Assembly: GCA_021163705.1 (NCBI GenBank)
Contig: JAGGTO010000083.1
Coordinates: 1-13,204, forward strand
Length of the DNA stretch: 13,204 bases
Direction: 5' to 3'
Source: Thermoplasmata archaeon
GTDB taxonomy: Archaea > Thermoplasmatota > Thermoplasmata > Thermoplasmatales > Aciduliprofundaceae
The position numbers and the translations under genes are program-made. Each line of letters begins with the position of its first letter. Position 1 is the stretch's first letter. Below, piece after piece: positions 12,677 to 13,204 of the stretch. The notes beneath the pieces are model-generated. The model was not told the DNA's origin. It saw only the letters and a program-made list of their open reading frames with translations, and did not search any database.

Positions 12677-13204
12677 AGAAAAATTGAGGTTATATGTGAT
12701 AACCGATAGGAGATTGAGAGATGAGATATCCAGCGTAAAAGAAGCTCTGGAAGGGGGCGCAACGACGATTCAGCTTAGGCTCAAGAATGCGAGCACGAGA
12801 GAGATGATAGAAATTGGGAAGAAAATTAGAAAATTATGCGAAGATTATTCAGCATTATTCTTTGTGAATGATCGATTGGATGTGGCTTTGGCGGTAAACG
12901 CGGATGGTGTGCATGTTGGTCATGAAGATATGCCCGTATATATGGTTAGAGAGATAGCTCCAAACTTAATTGTGGGTGCTTCTGCAAGAAATTTAGAGGA
13001 GGCGATTAAAGCTGAAAAAGAGCATGCAGATTACATAGGTGCAGGAAGCGTATTTCCAACAAAGAGCAAGGAGGATGCCGTAATCATGGGTCTTGATGAA
13101 CTTGAGAGAATTGTGAGGAATGTGAAGATCCCGGTGGTGGCCATAGGAGGGATAGACCATAGTAATGTGGAAAAAGTTCTAAGAACTGGGGTGGATGGGA
13201 TAGC
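12666..13204 (+). CDS. thiE: Thiamine-phosphate synthase, 3' end outside the window
   Basis: This TIM-barrel enzyme joins HMP pyrophosphate with the thiazole phosphate produced by ThiM to give thiamine phosphate. The 179 residues present cover most of a protein that is usually about 205-215 long. Visible marks are LYVITDRR (9-16), TIQLRLKNAS (34-43), the pyrophosphate and magnesium site FVNDRLDVALAVNADGVHVG (66-85), GAGSVFPTKSKEDA (125-138) and VVAIGGI (157-163). HVGHED stands where most have HxGQxD. The start is a TTG at 12666 (protein MSLREKLRLYV): it is preceded by GGTGA (12655-12659) at a six-base spacing, whereas no ATG is available before the conserved strand. It overlaps thiM by 11 bases. 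Confidence 0.93.
   Translation, partial: MSLREKLRLYVITDRRLRDEISSVKEALEGGATTIQLRLKNASTREMIEIGKKIRKLCEDYSALFFVNDRLDVALAVNADGVHVGHEDMPVYMVREIAPNLIVGASARNLEEAIKAEKEHADYIGAGSVFPTKSKEDAVIMGLDELERIVRNVKIPVVAIGGIDHSNVEKVLRTGVDGI

Overview
The window is chromosomal DNA from an archaeon. It carries archaeal ribosomal proteins L18e, L13 and S9, the RNA polymerase subunit RpoN, the hypusine-containing factor aIF5A, an archaeal three-gene mevalonate-entry cluster, TATA boxes about 25 bases upstream of apparently leaderless starts, and GGTGA Shine-Dalgarno sites inside operons. The base composition is moderately AT-rich, and arginine is mostly encoded by AGA/AGG and isoleucine often by ATA, as in thermophiles. 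The gene set resembles the Thermoplasmatota/DHVE2 group (for example Aciduliprofundum), but that placement is an impression from memory and was not tested.

Layout. (1) 1-1398, + strand: the end of a translation/transcription operon, rpl18e (5' end missing) - rpl13 - rps9 - rpoN, with every junction translationally coupled. (2) 1483-3407, - strand: an accessory pair, a GNAT acetyltransferase and a COG1672-type archaeal ATPase. Two overlapping palindromes abut the ATPase start codon. (3) 3617-6244, + strand: HMG-CoA synthase, acetoacetyl-CoA thiolase and a DUF35 zinc-ribbon/OB protein, the complex that feeds the mevalonate pathway for archaeal lipids. A 14-bp perfect palindrome lies upstream. 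(4) 6321-7576, + strand: aIF5A followed two bases later by an agmatinase-family ureohydrolase, linking the hypusine-bearing factor to polyamine chemistry. (5) 7647-9440, + strand: a PIN-ATPase-KH protein of the PINA type. It ends in a 4-bp tail-to-tail overlap with the next unit. (6) 9437-11803, - strand: threonine synthase followed by a divergent serine hydroxymethyltransferase-family enzyme. (7) 11882-13204, + strand: thiM and thiE (cut by the window edge), which salvage thiazole and join it to the pyrimidine to make thiamine phosphate.

Most of the window is core metabolism and information processing. No transposon, CRISPR array, tRNA or rRNA was seen, and no gap between genes exceeds 300 bases. 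The points most worth a second look are the tandem operator at the ATPase gene, the palindrome in front of the mevalonate operon, the aIF5A-agmatinase pairing, the altered motifs of the SHMT-like enzyme, the PINA-like protein, and a consistent split between leaderless first genes and GGTGA-led internal genes.
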